DNA of 64,000 bases from Carpediemonas membranifera (Eukaryota; Fornicata). Positions 9,863 to 19,244 of the stretch are shown here, one piece after another. The notes beneath the pieces were generated by a model. The model was not told the origin of the DNA. It did not search any database and saw only the letters and a list, made by a program, of their open reading frames with translations. A program made the translations under genes and the position numbers. Positions within the stretch are counted from its first letter, which is position 1. Every line of letters starts with the position of its first letter. The stretch is taken from positions 861,996 to 925,995 of the forward strand of contig JAHDYR010000015.1 of NCBI GenBank assembly GCA_019828565.1, written 5' to 3'.

Positions 9863-12457
9863 ATGATCTCGCGTTTACTGCTGCTATTCGCGTTAATCGC
9901 GAGTGTTTTCGCCACACAATGCCTTCCTGCTGCGGAGGTCACAGCGTTGTACAACTTCTACAGCGCCCTCGGCGGTACGTCCTGGACGTCTAACAGTGGC
10001 TGGTACGCAATGACCAGCGGAGGCAGCTGCCCATGTGACGGCACCATGTACGTCACCGGAGTCTCCTGCACCGGCTCTGACGTCAATGAGCTGAACCTTC
10101 CATCCAATGGTCTTGCTGGCGTCTTCCCCAACCTTTCTGCGCTAACCAAGCTCGAGTACCTCATCCTGGACGGCAACGCTATCACCTGCACTGGCTGCCA
10201 GTACGCTATGCCAACCAACATGGGAGATTTGGTGGAACTTCAGATTCTGAAGATGAAGAACAACTACCTTGCTGGCGCCCTTCCCCCGAGCCTTGGAAAC
10301 TGCCAGCACCTGCAGAAGGTCGACCTGAGCGGCAACCTCATCACCAGTCTGCCCGCCACCTCCACTTGGGCCGACCTAACCGAGCTCATCCTCAAGGACA
10401 ACTCCATCACCACGCTCCCCGTCTACTCAGCCTCCACCAAGCTCGATATCCTCGACGTGTCCAACAACAAGCTCACTGCTCTCGACGACGGCTGGTTTAC
10501 TGACGTCACGTCGATCACGGAGCTCGAACTCGGCGGTAACGCACTCACCAGGGTGCCCACGAGCATCACCAACCTTGTAGACGCGTACAAGCTCGGCCTG
10601 AGCTCGAACAGCCTCACCACCATCCCCCCACTCGCCGCGATGGCCGCCCTCGAGTTCCTCGACGTTTCCCACAACGCACTGACTTCTCTCCCCGCCCTGC
10701 CTGATAGCGTCATCGTAGTAGAGGCCCGCGAGAACAAGATCACTGACGCCTCCGCCCTGAACGGATATAATGCCCTCCAGACTATCGATTTGAACTCCAA
10801 CAAGCTCACGACGCTCACGGGAACCCTCCCCGCGTCTATAGGATCGTTCGAGGCCGCTGCAAACGCTATCACCACCGTAGACACTTCCTACTTCTCCCAG
10901 GCCCGTGGTTTGACCAACATTGACCTCAGCAGCAACGCTCTGACTGATTTCCCGGCCAACCTCTGTGGCAACGGGTGGCAACTGGAGACACTTGATCTGT
11001 CACATAATTACATTGGTTATGTGGAGGATTTCTCGGGTTGTAAGTATCTTGAGAAGCTGTATCTCCACAACAACAAGATCACGTCGATCCCCAACGATAT
11101 TTGGACAGATTTGAAATATGTAACATATCTCGACCTCTCCTACAACAAATTCACCTCCATTCCCGACGAAATCGGCGAGTTGACCGGCCTAGTCGAGCTT
11201 CACCTCGCCAACACACCCGTCAAGACCATCAGCACGCTCATTGGCACCCTCCCCCACCTAGAAACCCTCGATCTCAGCATGACTGCCCTGACTTCCGTCC
11301 CCGCTGGTGTCAAGAACCTACCCTCGCTATATGAGCTTGACATGTCGTATTCCACCCTCACTGTGGAATCCGACGCCGTGCTTGAGAGCCTGACCCAGGT
11401 GCGGGTGCTTGATATCTCAGGGAACCCGTTTACTGGCGGCTATCCTGATCTGAGCAACCTTCCAAGACTCAAGACGCTGAAGTCACGTTACTGCAACAAT
11501 GCTGGGGTCACACTCGAGGAACTTATGGACAAGGTCCCCGGACTCCTCTCCACCCTGGATCTAGCCTGGAACGACCTCGAGGGCGCCATCCCCAGTGCCG
11601 TAGCCAACCTCGTCAAGGCTGGAATCCTCAAATCCGTCGATCTCTCCAACAACAAGCTCACTGGCTGGATCCCCGAAGCGCTCAACCTCCCCCAGGGATC
11701 CAGACCCGCCCTCGACCTCTCAGGCAACAAGTTCTTCTGTCCTGTACCATCCTGGGCAGCATGGACGGGCGCCTCGTCCGCTACATGCATCACTGTGAAG
11801 TTTGACCGAGTCACAGTCACTGACGTCCCCACGGTCAGAAGCCCGGGCATACTCACTGTCCATGGCTCATTCACACCGGCCTCACTGTACCAGTGCGCTT
11901 TCTACAACGAGGCGAGTGGCGCTTGGAGGTACACTGACGCGGAATACAAGGACTCGACCACTGTGAAGTGTGTCACCCCGGTTCACACGGAGACGGAGCC
12001 CCTCTCTGCCGGAAAGTACAAACTTGAAGTCACTTTCGACTCTGAGCCGATTTCCGGAGATCCGGTAGAAGTGACCATCCTTGACCCATGCTCGGTCTCG
12101 ACCTCTTGCGGCCAATGCACCAAGGACGCCTACTGTTTGTGGTCGAGCTCTGCCCACATGTGCTCGGATGAGCTGTTCGCGTCCACCCAGGATGGCTGGT
12201 CGCGTACGTGTGCTGCGAAGCGCGGTGCAGCTGTGGTGACCTTCGCTTACCACTGGGCCTGGATGGGCCTTCTTTTCGTCATCCTCGTACTTGTGTTTGC
12301 CTGTATCAGCACTATCTTCCTATGGAAGTTCGGCCCCCGTACATGGTGGGGTAGAGGAAAGCGTGCGGCCCCGGGTGTCGTCATCGTCAACTCCGCGGAG
12401 GGACCGTCTGAGAGAACGGGGCTGCTGGTCGACACGGATGAGAATGCGCTATTGTAA
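9863..12457 (+). CDS. Type I membrane receptor: signal peptide, LRRs, Ig-like/IPT domain, PSI domain, TM
   Basis: It encodes 864 residues. The start at ATG 9863 is chosen because it opens a signal peptide (MISRLLLLFALIASVFAT); frames upstream are open but lack this logic. A plant-type LRR cap follows (GTSWTSNSGWY...CPCDGTMYVTGVSC), then about 20 leucine-rich repeats of L-x-x-L-x-L-x-x-N form (for example LEYLILDGNAIT, LETLDLSHNYIG). Residues ~636-741 form a beta-rich IPT/Ig-like module. Residues ~742-785 are a cysteine-rich PSI-like knot (CSVSTSCGQCTKDAYCLW). A TM helix lies around 795-823 and a short basic tail ends the protein. The architecture fits a surface recognition or adhesion molecule; the ligand and signalling route are unknown. 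The 3' end lies just before the left repeat of the Fanzor element. Confidence 0.8.
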   Translation: MISRLLLLFALIASVFATQCLPAAEVTALYNFYSALGGTSWTSNSGWYAMTSGGSCPCDGTMYVTGVSCTGSDVNELNLPSNGLAGVFPNLSALTKLEYLILDGNAITCTGCQYAMPTNMGDLVELQILKMKNNYLAGALPPSLGNCQHLQKVDLSGNLITSLPATSTWADLTELILKDNSITTLPVYSASTKLDILDVSNNKLTALDDGWFTDVTSITELELGGNALTRVPTSITNLVDAYKLGLSSNSLTTIPPLAAMAALEFLDVSHNALTSLPALPDSVIVVEARENKITDASALNGYNALQTIDLNSNKLTTLTGTLPASIGSFEAAANAITTVDTSYFSQARGLTNIDLSSNALTDFPANLCGNGWQLETLDLSHNYIGYVEDFSGCKYLEKLYLHNNKITSIPNDIWTDLKYVTYLDLSYNKFTSIPDEIGELTGLVELHLANTPVKTISTLIGTLPHLETLDLSMTALTSVPAGVKNLPSLYELDMSYSTLTVESDAVLESLTQVRVLDISGNPFTGGYPDLSNLPRLKTLKSRYCNNAGVTLEELMDKVPGLLSTLDLAWNDLEGAIPSAVANLVKAGILKSVDLSNNKLTGWIPEALNLPQGSRPALDLSGNKFFCPVPSWAAWTGASSATCITVKFDRVTVTDVPTVRSPGILTVHGSFTPASLYQCAFYNEASGAWRYTDAEYKDSTTVKCVTPVHTETEPLSAGKYKLEVTFDSEPISGDPVEVTILDPCSVSTSCGQCTKDAYCLWSSSAHMCSDELFASTQDGWSRTCAAKRGAAVVTFAYHWAWMGLLFVILVLVFACISTIFLWKFGPRTWWGRGKRAAPGVVIVNSAEGPSERTGLLVDTDENALL

Positions 12458-12527
12458 ATATCATGTGTTGCCGTAATGTATACGGGAATGGCTTGATTTG
12501 AGGCGATTTCCTGAGGATTCCGTAGTT

Positions 12528-12557
12528 TGAAGTATCATAGAGTGCACAGTGCAAGCA
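12528..12557. repeat. Left 30-bp direct repeat flanking the Fanzor element
   Basis: It is identical over 30 bp to 14954-14983 (begins TGAAGTATCATAG, ends GTGCAAGCA), and the flanking bases differ on both outer sides. It is either a long target-site duplication or a direct repeat belonging to the element. Confidence 0.85.
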
Positions 12558-12572
12558 CTGCGTCTCTCCACT

Positions 12573-14570
12573 TCAATTAGCTTGCCCGGAGGCGAAGATT
12601 AGCGGCTGGTTAGCCGTAATTGGTGTATTGGGGTTATAGTTGGGAAGACGGGCTGGAGGTCTTGGATTTCTGAAAGCACTGGCTTGATACTGTGCATCCG
12701 TCATGAGGCCGCAATCCAAGATGTTCTGTGCAGCAGTCTTGTCTCTGTGGGAGAGATTGAGCCAAGTGGTGGTAGTAGGATCGGAATTGAGGCGTTGCTG
12801 TCTGTACCAAGGAGCACCTTGACAATTCGGGTTGTGGCATCGCATCGTGCGCCTCGTGTAGCGAGTTCTACGGAACCTCGCGCGGCAGAAGGGGCAGACG
12901 AGTGAGGTTGTTCGGAACTCGTTAGTCATCCGCACTTCAGCAGTGATGTTGAAAGCTCTCCTGATGTGTGGTAGTAAGATAGCAAAGCGACCATACGGCG
13001 CGCATGGATGCACCCGACGGGGCGCCTTGAATCTAGCGCTTCCGTAGAAGACAACCAGCCTGGTGGGGGCTGCCCGGGGAGGGGCAATACTGCGAGGGAG
13101 TCGCCGAGGAGTCCATCCTAGGGTGCGAGCAAGCTGCTCCCCAGCTCTATGGAAGTGCTTTTGACGCAAGATGTGGTTCGTCAGGCGCACTCTGCGGAAG
13201 CTCTTGACCATCCCAGCGTCGAATATTTCCTGCTCGTGGAGGAGCACAAACCTAACCGAGTTTTGTAGACTATCTAGATTTGTACTTTTGAATGACGCAG
13301 GAGTCATATCGAACGCGAAGCTGGGGGTCTTGGTGTACCCACACTTCGGGACCACACCGGAGCTGGTGGTGCCATCTGGGTGGCGGATGAAGAATCCACC
13401 CAGAGCCCGAGCACCCGGGTCGAAACCCATGAGGTGGGCATCGGGGTCTGGCGCGGGGCGAGCATCTGCGTCATCCACACCCAGACGCTCCCGAGCCTTT
13501 CGCTTCATCGTCGGGTTGCCACTGGCACGTCTGCTGACGTATGGCAGAGCACCAACTTGGACCGTGAGGTCCACGGCGACCCCATCTGTCTTGACAGACA
13601 GCACCCGACGGATGTTCGGAGGAAGAGCCTACAGCTGCTCTCGCGTCATGCGCTCAGTGGCGTGATGCTCCGGGTCGACCCCAAATTGGGCAAGCCAAGC
13701 CGGGTTCAGCACGTTGAGAGAACAGGGAACGTGCATGAACCCGGGGCGGACCGGAGCCATCGGGACAAGCGGAACAAGCTTGGGGCCAGCCAGCGGCTTG
13801 TCACCCGGAGGAGGTGGATGGGCGGTGTTGAATGCCGCAACCATATCCGTGAGCTCTCCCAGAGCCGCGGAGATCCGCCAGACGCAGGGCAGCGTGAGTA
13901 GAACGCCCTCGTCGACTCGTCCCGGAGTTGAGATCTTTGCAAGGTGCTCATCAACGATCGCCTTGATAGCGCGTTGTTCGGTGCGCAACCGGGTGATGTC
14001 GTCCCGGGGCACGTCTGGATCACGCTGAGTCAGGGCAGTGTCGACCCGAGTGATGATCTTCGCCAGGCGCCAGCAGTAACCTTCAAGGGCCTTGACGAGC
14101 CACAGCTTGGTGCTCGTGGCATATTCGCCCAGCCACACGTCGAAATCGCCAGGGCACTGTTGACGAGCTGCCCTGAAGGCGGTGCAGAGGCGGATGATGA
14201 ACTCGTCATGCCACAGTGGCATCTCGGCTATTGAGGTGACAACCTGCCGAACTGCGGCGTATTTTTTCGCGCCCAGGAAGCGGTCGACGAGTGAGTCGGC
14301 GGCGAGGTTTCGGTACTCTCCACTTCGTCGGTAGGCGACGATAACGATGGCCTGGTGCAGAGCCTGGTCATGCACGGGCAAGGAGAGATTGGCGGGGTGG
14401 CAACACGCGGCGATGTATGACAGAATGCAAGTGTGAAAGTACTTGGCCTTCGTGAACGAGCAGAGCTTGTTCTCCAATCCGGCGTAGAAGTCCGCGATGA
14501 AAGGAATCACGTTTCTACGGTTATGGAGAATGGAGGATATGGAGAACTTGACCGTATAGATGCTGGTCAT
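12573..14570 (-). CDS. Fanzor (TnpB-like RNA-guided nuclease), reading frame interrupted by one in-frame TAG
   Basis: The frame runs from ATG 14570 through 313 residues to TAG at 13631-13629, then continues in the same frame to TAA at 12573, about 665 codons in all, which is normal for Fanzor. The N-terminal part is helical with no named motif. The C-terminal part carries the RuvC core: RuvC-I Asp in 'LMGFDPGARALGG'; 'VVFYGSARF'; the shifted Fanzor-type RuvC-II Glu in 'TNEFRTTSLVCPFC'; a zinc ribbon CPFC...CHNPNC; and RuvC-III Asp in 'SHRDKTAAQNIL'. Fanzors are OMEGA effectors that cut DNA with a guide RNA encoded at the 3' end of the gene. The stop may be a young nonsense mutation (pseudogene), readthrough or an assembly error. 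A partner transposase is absent. Confidence 0.8.
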
Positions 14571-14953
14571 GTGAAGCTCTGCGTTTTGCGGTGAATGAAC
14601 CGATCACTTGTGTGTACAACACACATCAAAGACGACAGACGTTTAATGAACGAGACTATGCAGTGATAATGGCGAGAATTAGAAGAACTGAAGTGTTTTA
14701 TCTTCAGGCAGCGGCATAGAAGAGCCCGCTGTGCGATGGAAGGCCATGGTGATGATTGCAAAAACGTCATGATCAAGACCCCGAAATCCGACAAGCAGAA
14801 GAGAGCGGATGGAAGTAAGATGGGGTAGACGATAGGTGGGAAGCTAGTTGCTTTGCGAGAGGACTGGAGAAGCACTGATTGATGACCCCCGATGATGACT
14901 GACTATCGAAATATCACTCTCAAGAAGAAGGAAGGGAGAGCGGGAAGGGGTAA
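14571..14953. other. Upstream non-coding part of the Fanzor element
   Basis: These 383 bp lie between the Fanzor ATG and the right repeat. A 102-residue minus-strand frame (14875-14567) overlaps the ATG by four bases but has no protein-like composition. The promoter is expected here. The far right end is purine-rich (AGAAGAAGGAAGGGAGAG). Confidence 0.45.
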
Positions 14954-14983
14954 TGAAGTATCATAGAGTGCACAGTGCAAGCA
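14954..14983. repeat. Right 30-bp direct repeat flanking the Fanzor element
   Basis: It is identical to 12528-12557. In an OMEGA element this side, beyond the 5' end of the gene, is where the target-adjacent motif would be expected. Confidence 0.85.
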
Positions 14984-15212
14984 GTAAAACAGACTCTCAA
15001 TTGTCTATACAGACTTCATAGTTTGAAAGTGCAGGATTGTGCAACACGATTAGCGGTTCGAGAACATGGCTATTAAGACGCCCGTGGAAGTTTTTCACGG
15101 GGGACATGGGAAAAATACACGACATGGGCATTTTCACAGCTCGCGAAAGCATTTTATTCAAAGCCTCACATACTGGAGACAGGTTTGTTCCTAGGAGTCA
15201 ACATGCGTCCTT

Positions 15213-16722
15213 ATGCAGTCTATGCGAGAGATCACTGGATCCTGGGAAGACGATGAGTCCCGTGTGCGCTACATGAAGTCTCTTTTCGCCATAGCTGACC
15301 AAGACGGCACCAAGAAGATCAAGTTTGAAGAGCTTAACGGTTCGCATTCTCCCAGGCACTCACTCAGACATCCTCGCGTTCTTCGCCAAGGAGGGCTTCG
15401 ACCCCTCCTCCTTCGCCTTCAACATCCCGGCCGAGGCGACCCCGGATGACATCGTCCGAGCCGTTATGGACGAATACGACTACGGACGGACCGGCTATCT
15501 CACGGAGGAAGAGTTCATGGCACTCACAGACACTGTATTGAAGGAATACCAGCTGCATCAGGACTACGCTGGTATTATTAACCGGACCATAGGCCCCTAT
15601 AACATGACTCGGACCTTGGGTTACGGTACCATGGGCATCGTCAAGTTTGCAACCCATAAGGAGACTGGGAAAGCGGTGGCGATTAAGGTTATTCGCAGAG
15701 CCAACAACTACGTGGACGAAGTAATGATTGACGCTGAGATTGAGGCCCATGAGACAATCACCGGTCATCCTTACATAGTGTCCTTTGTGGAGGCCCTGGA
15801 GACCGACTCCCACGTCTTCTTCATCATGGAACTCTGCGGGGGTGGCTCCGTGCTCGACCATATCCTGCACACACCATTTACTGAAGCGATTACACGGTTT
15901 TATTTAAGACAAGTAGCAGAAGGTCTCGTGCACATGCACGAGTGCGGGGTGGCTCATAGAGACCTCAGGCTCGAGAACGTGCTCCTCGACAATGAGGGAA
16001 ACGTCAAGATCTGCGACTTTGGGCATGCCCTCATCTTCAACGATGGCTGGGACGCTTTCACCTCACAAACACGGGCAGGGTCACTGTTCTCCCAGGCACC
16101 CGAGCAGATTGGCCGCAACCCCTGCAGTGGCCGGGCGGTTGACGTCTGGTCGCTTGGGGTGGTGATGCACTGCCTTTTGTTGAACAGAAGACCGTTTGTT
16201 GAAGAAGGAATGGACCAGATGCGGCAGCTCAAGGCGATAGCCAACGCTGAGCTCAGCCTTCCTGAAGACATCAACCCAGACGCCGCCGACCTGCTTCGTC
16301 AGCTCCTGGCTAAGGATCCGAAGGCCCGGCCGACAGTCTCTGAGGCCCTAGAGCACCCCTGGTTCGACGGACCTGTCCATAAGCCAGCTATCGCCTTCAC
16401 CGAGCTCGATATGACCGATATCCCAGGTCACACGTGGGATGAAGACATCGCGGGCACGTGGAAGACGATGCTTGACGTGCTGGGGACGTTCCCGCTCGAT
16501 ATAAGCACCCCACCCGAGCCTCTGTGCGATATGCACGTCCGTCTGGTCCATAGAGAGAACGGTGTCCATCTAGGGTTGACATTCATGCCAGACGAAGAGG
16601 GGGACATGACCTTTGGGTTTTATTTATGGCGGGGTGAATGTTGGCAGTTTCAGCGGGTTAGCAAGAGAATTATTACCAACTTTCTCGACTGGGTGATGAA
16701 GAACGGCAATCGAGAAAGTTGA
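15213..16722 (+). CDS. EF-hand / CAMK-AMPK-like protein kinase with KA1-like tail
   Basis: It encodes about 493 residues after removing a 28-nt intron (15340-15367, GTTCGC...ACTCACTCAG). Two EF-hands come first: loop DQDGTKKIKFEE and loop DYGRTGYLTEEE. The kinase domain then follows: glycine loop LGYGTMGIVKF, VAIK-type lysine in 'AVAIKVIRR', catalytic loop HRDLRLEN, 'KICDFGHA' and 'SQAPEQ'. In the catalytic loop the usual Lys after HRDL is Arg, unusual for a Ser/Thr kinase. The last ~90 residues (MHVRLVHRENGVHLGLTFMPDEEGDMTFGFYLW) resemble the KA1 domain of AMPK/MARK kinases. N-terminal EF-hands are the reverse of plant and apicomplexan CDPKs, where they are C-terminal. It is probably a calcium-responsive cytosolic kinase. 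Confidence 0.75.
15340..15367 (+). other. 28-nt intron
   Basis: It runs GTTCGC to CACTCACTCAG and shifts frame by one, so its removal is required to join the first EF-hand to the rest. An alternative acceptor at 15355 (16 nt removed) would also restore frame. Confidence 0.7.
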
Positions 16723-17122
16723 GTTTAGGCGTGTGGGAAGGCGATTGTGACGGTGATAGTAAACACGATAGCAGGCATCGAATGATACATATGGAATATG
16801 TAACTCGGATAACCGTGGTATCGTGAGTTACCAAGGCGGAGTTGAACTGTCTATAAACTGCACTGACTTTGATCATCACAACAGCAAGGAAGTGTAAGCG
16901 TACCGGTTGACCATGCGTTCCGTGGCTGTGGATTGACTAAGGAGATAACTCTTCATCTGAGCAAAATAGCAACTTGGGCAATCAGCAGACCATGATGCTA
17001 CGGATCTGATTTTTGCGGGTTACTCAGCCGAGAGAAGACACCACTGCTCTGCGACAAGTTTATCGTCGGCCCAGGACCGGGCAGAGTCGACTCACATGCA
17101 GTGACTGGGGGATGAATCTCGT
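16723..17122. other. Convergent intergenic region
   Basis: These 400 bp lie between the stop codons of the EF-hand kinase and the minus-strand RCC1-like copy. I see no gene, repeat or RNA box. Confidence 0.45.
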
Positions 17123-18922
17123 TTACTGCTCGACCCACGGGTCGACGTCGACTGGAATCAACTCACAATACACATTTGGGAGACGGTTTGGTCTGCACTT
17201 AACCGTCTTAGCCACCCCATCTGACACAATCTTCACCTCAAACCATTGGCCGGCGGTGTCACGGAATTGATTGACTCTTCTTGCACGCACATATCTTGAG
17301 CTAAATGCTGTGGCCTCAAAGGGCACACAGCACTGGTATTCTTCATTTTGTAGGTTAGTCTGGCCCTCGGAGACCCAGGCGAGAGCAGATATACGACAAT
17401 ATTCCTTCTTGACGTGGACGTGACCCACGAAATAATAGAACCCCTTGACTCTCTCTGGGAAGCGGAGCGGGGTGGGTGTGAGGCACTTGTCGCCCTTACT
17501 GTATCCGGGTAGCAGGCCCGACTGGGCGATATGAGCGGGAACATAGCCGGCAAACAGCATCTTTCGGTCGCAAAGGAAGATATTATTGCAACCCTCCGTT
17601 CTCAGGATACGGTCGACCCCGAATGGCAGGTCGACGAAGCCATTCATATAATTGTTTTGATGCCCGAGTCCCAGCTGGCCACAAGAGTTGTTCCCACTGA
17701 TCACCTGCCGATCGCCCTTGAGAGGATGACAGTCGCTCTGAAATCACCCACATGCATGATGTGATCTGGGACAAAGCCAGTAGGCACGGCGACTGGGTGG
17801 AAGAGATGGCTGTTCTCCTCGACTGGGCCGACGAATCGCGCTGGCGTCGCACCAGCCATGACAGTGCCGACTGGGGTGAGTATGAACGTCTGATCTCCCT
17901 TCCTCGACACATCAGTCGCCATCCTGTGCTTCTCCCAGGCGGGCAGGCTCGCCTCGAGCTCGGCGATCTTGGGGCAGGCGGGGAAGGTGAGGCGGGTCGG
18001 GTCGACGAACTCATATGACCTGAACCCCAGCTCATCATATCGGCTAGTTCCCCAGCCCCAAAGGCCCTTGGGCGTCCTGGCAATGTGTGCGATTCCGCTG
18101 CTGTAGACCTCGAGGGCCCTGGGCATCCTGGCCCTGGTGAGGGCGGTGTGGTGGTCAGTGTCGAGCATGAAGAGTCGGCCCATGTACATGCGGTGGTGGT
18201 AGCATCTTACTCGCGGAGAGTAGTGATAGCACTCGCCGTCCTTCTCGGCGACGTTCATCGTAAAGAAGAACTTGCGGCAGAGGAACCAGAGGCATTTTCC
18301 TTCGGGCGTTAGAGCGTTGCGGATCTTGTCGTGCATCTCGGACCCATGAGGCTGCTTCGCTCTAGCCTCCTCCAGCACCCTGTCCTCGAGGTCGGGGTTG
18401 GCCCAGCCACCAACCAGACACGCCCACACCGCGCCCTGGTTGAGTGTGAAGAGGCAGGGTGGGAGGTCCTCGCCATCCGCGAGCTCGATGGACAGCGGGG
18501 GGTTGTGAGAGAGTATCGCGATAACCCGGTTGACAAAGGTGATGGTGGAGGTTGAGGGACAAGAACGTGTTAATCGCCTCATTGGTTGTGGCTTGGTTGG
18601 CATCGCCGCCTTCGTCCGGGATTTCCTCGCCGAACTCGTGAGTGAAGGCCTCTCGCATGAGAGTGGGAATGTCACCTGGCAGATCCACATATTCGCGCAA
18701 ACTGATGGAATGCAAGCTAATCATTGCATCACGCTAGACGTCTCTGCCACTCTTGGGCGTCGAAGACCGCATGGCGGCGAGGCGAGCGCGAGAAGCATCC
18801 ATCCAGGCGAGGCGGGTATCGATATCCTCGTCAGGAAGCTCCATTCCGTTCAGCTTAGCAATTTCGGTATCAACATTGCTAATACATGCGTCCAGCGGCT
18901 GAAGAGTATCGTGAACTGCCAT
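17123..18922 (-). pseudogene. RCC1-like gene, copy 2, with in-frame TAG and frameshift
   Basis: Reading from ATG 18922 (MAVHDTLQPLDACISNVD), the frame meets TAG at about 18734, resumes in the same frame (ISLHSISLREYVDLPGDIPTLM), and shifts frame near 18550. It then runs open to 17123 with the family core 'CLWFLCRKFFFTMNVAEKDG' and RCC1-like blades ('GLWGWGTSRYDELGF', 'QVISGNNSCGQLGLGHQ'). The gene is otherwise collinear with the intact relative at 6.5-8.3 kb. From about 17755 to 18486 it is nearly identical, in inverted orientation, to copy 3 at 21483-22066. Two disruptions make it a likely pseudogene, though missed introns or assembly indels could explain one of them. Confidence 0.6.
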
Positions 18923-19244
18923 CGTTTCAAAAACGAGTCGATCGCCCGACTCGACTCGACTTGACTTGGACCTTGACAACATTCCTGCAGCGTCTGCAAT
19001 TCCTCATTAAATCTATGTTTGTACAGCTTGAGCGTGGGATGGCCGTCGCCGTGTGCCTGGACCCGCGTCAGGCTGAAGCTGCAAGCACAAGAACGTTTAA
19101 TAATCTTCTCGATTTAGGCAGACACGCATTAACACGTAAAGCATTGGAATGGGATGGCCGTCGCCGTGGGACGGGACTTGTCCATGCAACAGGACGAAGA
19201 CTGCAACGGCAGTACATGAGCACAAGCAAACATGAATAACAAGA
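18923..19244. other. Spacer between RCC1-like copy 2 and CWC2
   Basis: It contains two copies of the 18-bp string GGGATGGCCGTCGCCGTG (near 19036 and 19151) about 115 bp apart. I recognise no coding sequence. It holds the copy-2 promoter and the CWC2 3' UTR. Confidence 0.4.

Larger units (their letters stand above)
12558..14953 (-). mobile_element. 2.4-kb Fanzor-carrying mobile element
   Basis: The unit is precisely bounded by 30-bp direct repeats (12528-12557 and 14954-14983). It contains one long reading frame, a Fanzor-type nuclease on the minus strand whose stop lies only 15 bp from the left repeat. About 380 bp of non-coding sequence lie upstream of its ATG on the right. I see no obvious terminal inverted repeats and no second transposase. 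It sits in the spacer between the LRR receptor and the EF-hand kinase genes, disrupting neither. Fanzor genes are known passengers of eukaryotic transposons, and the missing transposase implies either trans-mobilisation or a yet unknown mode. Confidence 0.7.

Noticed and set aside
13629-13690. A 51-nt GT-AG intron that would remove the Fanzor TAG in frame
   Set aside because: It is possible on length, but the donor GTCGAC and the acceptor CTGTAG do not match the consistent motifs of the other introns.
14567-14875. 102-residue ORF overlapping the Fanzor start by ATGA
   Set aside because: Low-complexity leucine/serine composition with no motif; the overlap is probably chance.
18530-18570. A 28-nt intron explaining the frame change in RCC1-like copy 2
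   Set aside because: A GT start exists but no AG or CACAG-type end. Collinearity with the other copies is better explained by a small indel.
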